Below, one piece after another: positions 63,001-64,000 of a stretch of 64,000 nt of DNA. The position numbers were made by a program, and so were the translations under genes. Source of the stretch: Trochalopteron elliotii (taxonomy: Eukaryota > Chordata > Aves > Passeriformes > Leiothrichidae); contig JANPWX010019815.1 in assembly GCA_024734555.1 (NCBI GenBank), positions 1,258,501 through 1,322,500 of the forward strand, written 5' to 3'. Position 1 is the stretch's first letter. Each line of letters opens with the position of its first letter. The notes below the pieces were generated by a model. It saw nothing but the letters and a program-made list of their open reading frames with translations. It was not told the origin of the DNA and did not search any database.

Positions 63001-64000
63001 GGGGTCCTTTGTTTTCAATTTGCTTTTGTGGTTAAAAAAAAGGGTGGGAGGACAGAAGGGAAAAAGAAAGGGAAAAAATAAAGGTGCTAGATACCATTAA
63101 CCCCCCCTAAACACACACAAAAGACCACTGTGTATGTTTTCAACTGTAACTGGAAAGCTGTTAATTTTTACATCTTGACAGCTTCAGTATTTGGTAATAA
63201 TGGTAGAAAAATGTTCAGAATCTGAAAGCTAGTGGCTGATTCACAGTGCTACTGTTCAGTTAGAGTCAGAAGTTAGTACAGAATTTACATACAGTTAATT
63301 TAAAAAATAGTTTTTGTAATTTCATAGTTTAACAGAAATTATTTATTTTAAAACAGTGGGTTCAGACTGTGATTCAAAAAGCCAAGTTTTGATGGCTTGC
63401 ATGAAACTGCTGAACCACAAACGTGTATGTGTTAAAATACGAGTGTGCATTTGTACACACCATTCACTTAGCTAGCTTTATAGCTTTTTACTTATGATGA
63501 GTGGCATGATGTTTTGGAATACATGGATTTCATATTAACTGCATTTGTTTGACATGTGTATTTGAGTGCTCTGGTCCTCAGGAGGTGTGCTCATGTTACC
63601 AGACTCAAAGTACTGTCATGTCTTGCTGTCTGTTTGGTCATTGTCTAAGTACATCTCTGTCTGTATGCAAGCATTATGTTTTATGTTTAATGTATAGTGT
63701 AAATGTATCTACGCTTTCTTCATTTTAATCAACATTAAAAAAGCAGAAGTTGTAGAGGTGCCTAATTTTCTTACACTACCTATTCAGTGAGTTTGTAAGC
63801 CTCAAAAAAGAAATCTGTCTGTAAAAATTCTGTTGGAAGGCAGTTGTTTTAGTGCAGTGGGAAAATTAGGAAGGCTGTGTCTACTTGAAGTAATTAGTCT
63901 GCTTATTTTATTTGTCTTCTCTTGCAGTGTTGTCCATGATTTTGATGGTTATAATAAGGTACATTTCAAGAGTACTTGTCTGGATTTTAACAGTTCTTGT
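18009..64000 (+). CDS. SLC44A1: SLC44A1, choline transporter-like protein 1, 5' part (7 exons, 3' end outside the window)
   Basis: CTL1 imports choline (and, from published work, ethanolamine) without sodium across the plasma and mitochondrial membranes and so feeds phosphatidylcholine synthesis by the Kennedy pathway. Seven exons join to 734 coding bases, 244 residues plus 2 bases, against roughly 650 residues for the complete family member. Order seen: cytoplasmic N-terminus 1-26, TM1 about 27-48, extracellular loop about 49-208 with cysteines at 66, 95, 110, 114, 137, 156, 173 and 180 and sequons at N132 and N177, TM2 about 209-231, start of TM3 about 235. Introns 1 to 6 have phases 0, 0, 2, 1, 2, 1 and all are GT..AG. 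Blocks such as [25 protein letters not shown] and [20 protein letters not shown] are diagnostic from memory of vertebrate CTL1. No frameshift or stop is seen. The gene is probably Z-linked, because its human neighbour ABCA1 is sex-linked in chicken; that is inference. Confidence 0.96.
18070..18890 (+). repeat. degenerate GC-rich tandem array at the start of intron 1
   Basis: A motif resembling CGTGGCTGTGCATCCC recurs at about 18175, 18217, 18281, 18325, 18424, 18472 and 18571, with intervals of roughly 42-99 bases. Between copies there are pyrimidine-rich segments ending in GTAGC, TGCAG or similar. It looks like a decayed minisatellite of about 45-60 bases per unit that arose beside the promoter. 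The array also holds a C20 run at 18596-18615. I do not recognise a known family. Confidence 0.55.
18596..18615 (+). repeat. C20 homopolymer
   Basis: Twenty consecutive C bases inside the intron 1 array; the complementary strand is G20. It is prone to length error in sequencing and able to form i-motif or G-quadruplex structures. Confidence 0.95.
19203..19389 (+). other. candidate cryptic or alternative exon in intron 1
   Basis: A near-ideal acceptor (branch-like TTACTGAC, then a pyrimidine tract CTCCTTTTTTTCCCCCAG) precedes 19203, and a GTAAAT donor-like site begins at 19390. Joined to exon 1 in phase 0, the segment stays open for about 24 codons and then hits TAA, so it would truncate the protein. 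This is sequence inference only; no homology is recognised. Confidence 0.2.
19740..19935 (+). mobile_element. old CR1-like 3' tail
   Basis: CTGCCAGAGGATATTGTGAA and, at the right end, TCTTTTCCAACCTTACTTTC with a GATTCT-like remnant fit a diverged CR1 3' end. Subfamily not assigned. Confidence 0.55.
21515..21590 (-). mobile_element. CR1 3'-end remnant
   Basis: GAGTTGAAAGGAACCCACAA then GAATCACTGAATCCAACTC resembles the reverse complement of the CR1 3' end. Only about 70 bases are recognisable. Confidence 0.6.
26370..26490 (+). repeat. G/T-rich low-complexity tract
   Basis: Repeated GGTTTT and GTTTTG words on the plus strand, with very few A or C bases. Confidence 0.9.
31208..31239 (+). repeat. 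perfect 16-base tandem duplication
   Basis: TTACTTATGGTAACTG occurs twice in direct succession. Confidence 0.95.
33227..33316 (+). CDS. SLC44A1: SLC44A1 exon 2 (residues 10-39), cytoplasmic segment and first half of TM1
   Basis: Ninety bases, 30 codons, phase 0 at both ends. The acceptor follows a pyrimidine-rich stretch ending CACAAG, and the donor is ATG|GTGAGT. It encodes [19 protein letters not shown] and then a hydrophobic run rich in Leu, Ile and Phe, which is the N-terminal half of TM1. The charged KREWKPLED segment just before the membrane is typical of CTL1. The exon is preceded by the 15.2 kb first intron. Confidence 0.97.
33317..35420 (+). other. SLC44A1: SLC44A1 intron 2 (2.1 kb)
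   Basis: Phase 0 intron with consensus splice sites. No repeat family was recognised apart from T runs near 34307-34324 and a 13-base motif CCCACTTGCTGAC repeated at 35119 and 35151. Confidence 0.9.
35421..35563 (+). CDS. SLC44A1: SLC44A1 exon 3 (residues 40-87 in part), end of TM1 and start of the extracellular loop
   Basis: 143 bases; acceptor TTCCTCCAG|GG and donor GAA|GTAAGT, with a phase 2 end splitting Lys87. The exon completes TM1 ([14 protein letters not shown]) and begins the extracellular loop with [14 protein letters not shown], including Cys66. Residues 70-86 are the part that differs most from the human protein as I recall it, so this stretch of the loop evolves faster. Confidence 0.97.
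38725..39028 (+). mobile_element. CR1 LINE 3' fragment (left partner of a tail-to-tail pair)
   Basis: Shows GTCAACCTCCTTTCCCAGGT, CCCAGGGAAGTGGTGGAGCC, CCATTCCTGGAGGTATTTAA and GGGACATGGTTTAGTGG, all CR1 3' features in sense, ending near ATTATTCTGTCATTCT. Confidence 0.9.
39035..39480 (-). mobile_element. CR1 LINE fragment (right partner of a tail-to-tail pair)
   Basis: In reverse orientation: CAAGCCATTCCCTCTTGTCC, then GGATGAACAGCCCCAAC, CTTCATATGCTCCAGCCC, CAGAGCTGGGTTCAATATACC and GGCTTTCTGGGCTGCAGGTG, which is CR1 antisense running from near the 3' region into the open reading frame. It shares no overlap with its left neighbour and meets it at about 39.03 kb. Confidence 0.85.
40200..41350. 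repeat. unclassified GC-richer block, possible old retroelement
   Basis: This block is richer in C and CA than the flanking intron and repeats words such as CCAGTGGCTGGCACC, CCCAGTAGCTGGCAC and CTGCCACTGGCAC (about 40956-41090). No family was recognised and no reliable ends were found. A CR1 tail is inserted in the middle. Confidence 0.3.
40715..40795 (+). mobile_element. CR1 3' tail, about 80 bases
   Basis: GAGTTGGACTCAGTGATCC, then GTGGGTCTTTTCCAACTCAG and TTCTGTGATTCTGT, the CR1 3' end with its terminal repeat. 5'-truncated. Confidence 0.85.
43125..43261 (+). CDS. SLC44A1: SLC44A1 exon 4 (residues 87-133), extracellular loop
   Basis: 137 bases; acceptor TTTCATAG|G finishes Lys87, and the end is phase 1, splitting Gly133. 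The donor GTATGA is weaker than the others. It encodes [19 protein letters not shown] and a segment with Cys110 and Cys114 in a CVSACPR motif, then ends ..FAETN. Asn132 is the first residue of an N-G-S glycosylation sequon that is only complete after joining to exon 5. Confidence 0.97.
43412..43492 (+). repeat. local duplications of GATAGTATT-containing units
   Basis: GATAGTATT occurs at 43413, 43443, 43452 and 43466. A larger unit of about 28 bases (TGATAGTATTCC to TTGTCTTTAA) is present at 43412 and again at 43465. Confidence 0.85.
45889..45920. repeat. perfect 15-base inverted repeat, 2-base spacer
   Basis: Arms CAAATTCATATGTAT (45889-45903) and ATACATATGAATTTG (45906-45920) are exact reverse complements around AC. 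It sits at the right end of an AT/TA-rich stretch starting near 45860. It could extrude a cruciform or fold in the transcript. Confidence 0.95.
48803..48821. repeat. AT dinucleotide run
   Basis: About nine AT units, followed by ACATACATA. Confidence 0.9.
50625..52270 (-). mobile_element. CR1 LINE, about 1.6 kb, longest copy in the window
   Basis: Minus-strand translation shows reverse-transcriptase sequence: [19 protein letters not shown] then [10 protein letters not shown] (about 51866-52100) and, nearer the 3' end, [11 protein letters not shown] and [19 protein letters not shown] (about 51150-51340). It runs into CR1 3' UTR by 50625. Frames are broken, so it is inactive. It covers the C-terminal half of the second reading frame and is 5'-truncated. 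Confidence 0.92.
54675..55310 (-). mobile_element. CR1 LINE 3' fragment, relatively well preserved
   Basis: Minus-strand reading gives [18 protein letters not shown] (within 54769-54957) and [20 protein letters not shown] (within 54878-55156), close to CR1 consensus peptides. Left end near 54690 holds CGTAGAATCG and GATCATCAAGTCC, the 3' terminus. It retains several CpG sites and is probably the youngest CR1 here. Confidence 0.92.
56751..56762 (+). repeat. G12 homopolymer
   Basis: Twelve G bases, 295 bases before exon 5. Confidence 0.95.
57058..57151 (+). CDS. SLC44A1: SLC44A1 exon 5 (residues 133-164), extracellular loop
   Basis: 94 bases; acceptor CAACAG|GA after a T-rich tract, donor AG|GTAATA, phase 2 end splitting Ser164. 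It encodes [15 protein letters not shown] and then LCPKFPVPE, with Cys137 and Cys156. It supplies the Gly and Ser of the N132-G-S sequon. The SEYTT and LCPK.PVP blocks match the CTL1 family. Confidence 0.96.
58661..58665 (+). repeat. target-site duplication, left copy (ATCTG)
   Basis: Identical to 59249-59253 and directly next to the TG end of the ERVL-type LTR. Confidence 0.85.
58666..59248 (-). mobile_element. ERVL-type solo LTR (5-bp target duplication) in intron 5
   Basis: The plus strand begins TGTCATGGTTTAACC and ends AAACCAGTGCA, and inside it has AACAAGGAATTTAGCACTTC and ATATCCCTTTGGTCAGTTGG, matching from memory the abundant avian ERVL LTR. ATCTG at 58661-58665 and 59249-59253 is the 5-bp target duplication expected for that class. 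The family's TATA-like and poly(A)-like motifs read on the minus strand, so I place the sense there. CpG sites are mostly lost, so the copy is old. No internal viral genes are present. Confidence 0.88.
59249..59253 (+). repeat. target-site duplication, right copy (ATCTG)
   Basis: Identical to 58661-58665 and directly next to the CA end of the LTR. Confidence 0.85.
61960..62129 (+). CDS. SLC44A1: SLC44A1 exon 6 (residues 164-221), end of the extracellular loop and first half of TM2
   Basis: 170 bases; acceptor GTCACCAG|T after a long T tract, donor CTAG|GTAATT, phase 1 end splitting Val221. It encodes [19 protein letters not shown] with sequon N177-I-S flanked by Cys173 and Cys180, then [11 protein letters not shown] and the start of TM2 ([11 protein letters not shown]). 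This is the best-conserved part of the loop compared with the human protein I recall. Confidence 0.97.
62130..63927 (+). other. SLC44A1: SLC44A1 intron 6 (1.8 kb)
   Basis: Phase 1 intron between the two exons that together encode TM2. No repeat or RNA gene was recognised, only a purine-rich tract near 63035-63082. Confidence 0.9.
63928..64000 (+). CDS. SLC44A1: SLC44A1 exon 7, cut by the window end (residues 221-244), rest of TM2 and start of TM3
   Basis: Acceptor CTTCTCTTGCAG|TG restores the frame. The visible 73 bases encode [12 protein letters not shown], the end of TM2, then [12 protein letters not shown], which enters TM3 after a short Arg-containing turn. The exon runs past base 64000, so its donor site and the remaining family transmembrane helices are not in this window. 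Confidence 0.95.

Noticed and set aside
1..64000. CRISPR arrays, operons, phage or bacterial islands
   Set aside because: No evenly spaced direct repeats with unique spacers, no dense coding and no bacterial gene signatures; all evidence points to a bird nuclear genome.

Overview
The window is genomic DNA from a bird. CR1-type LINE fragments lie on both strands, a solo LTR near the right side matches the abundant avian ERVL LTR type, background DNA is AT-rich and CpG-poor, and the one protein-coding gene has small exons in long introns with GT..AG boundaries. A songbird is plausible, but the species cannot be fixed from the sequence alone.

The only gene supported is the 5' part of SLC44A1 (choline transporter-like protein 1, CTL1/CD92) on the + strand. 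Seven exons join with matching splice phases: 18009-18035, 33227-33316, 35421-35563, 43125-43261, 57058-57151, 61960-62129 and 63928 to the window end. They encode 244 complete residues: a cytoplasmic N-terminus with a possible lipidation signal, TM1, the whole Cys-rich glycosylated extracellular loop, TM2 and the start of TM3. The rest of the transporter lies beyond base 64000.

Layout. 1-17300 is intergenic: simple repeats, a CCCTT pentamer array broken by an assembly gap, a CR1 copy at 3193-4030, a 47-base poly(A) run next to a CpG-rich patch near 5.7-5.9 kb, two solo LTRs with perfect 6-bp target duplications (9616-10349 minus, 11281-11702 plus), and a CR1 copy (16010-17290) that stops just before the promoter. 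About 17300-18350 is the CpG-island promoter, with YY1, ETS and GC-box motifs, but a 393-base gap hides the probable start site. Intron 1 (15.2 kb) opens with a degenerate GC-rich tandem array full of acceptor-like sites. Introns 3, 4 and 5 carry further CR1 pieces, including a tail-to-tail pair at about 39.03 kb and a 1.6 kb copy at 50.6-52.3 kb, plus an ERVL solo LTR (58666-59248).

No operon, CRISPR array, tRNA or rRNA gene was seen. I see no new multi-gene system. The most interesting items are the acylation tag confined to exon 1, the acceptor-rich array and a possible extra exon in early intron 1, the young solo LTRs, and the non-B-DNA repeats at or near both gaps.
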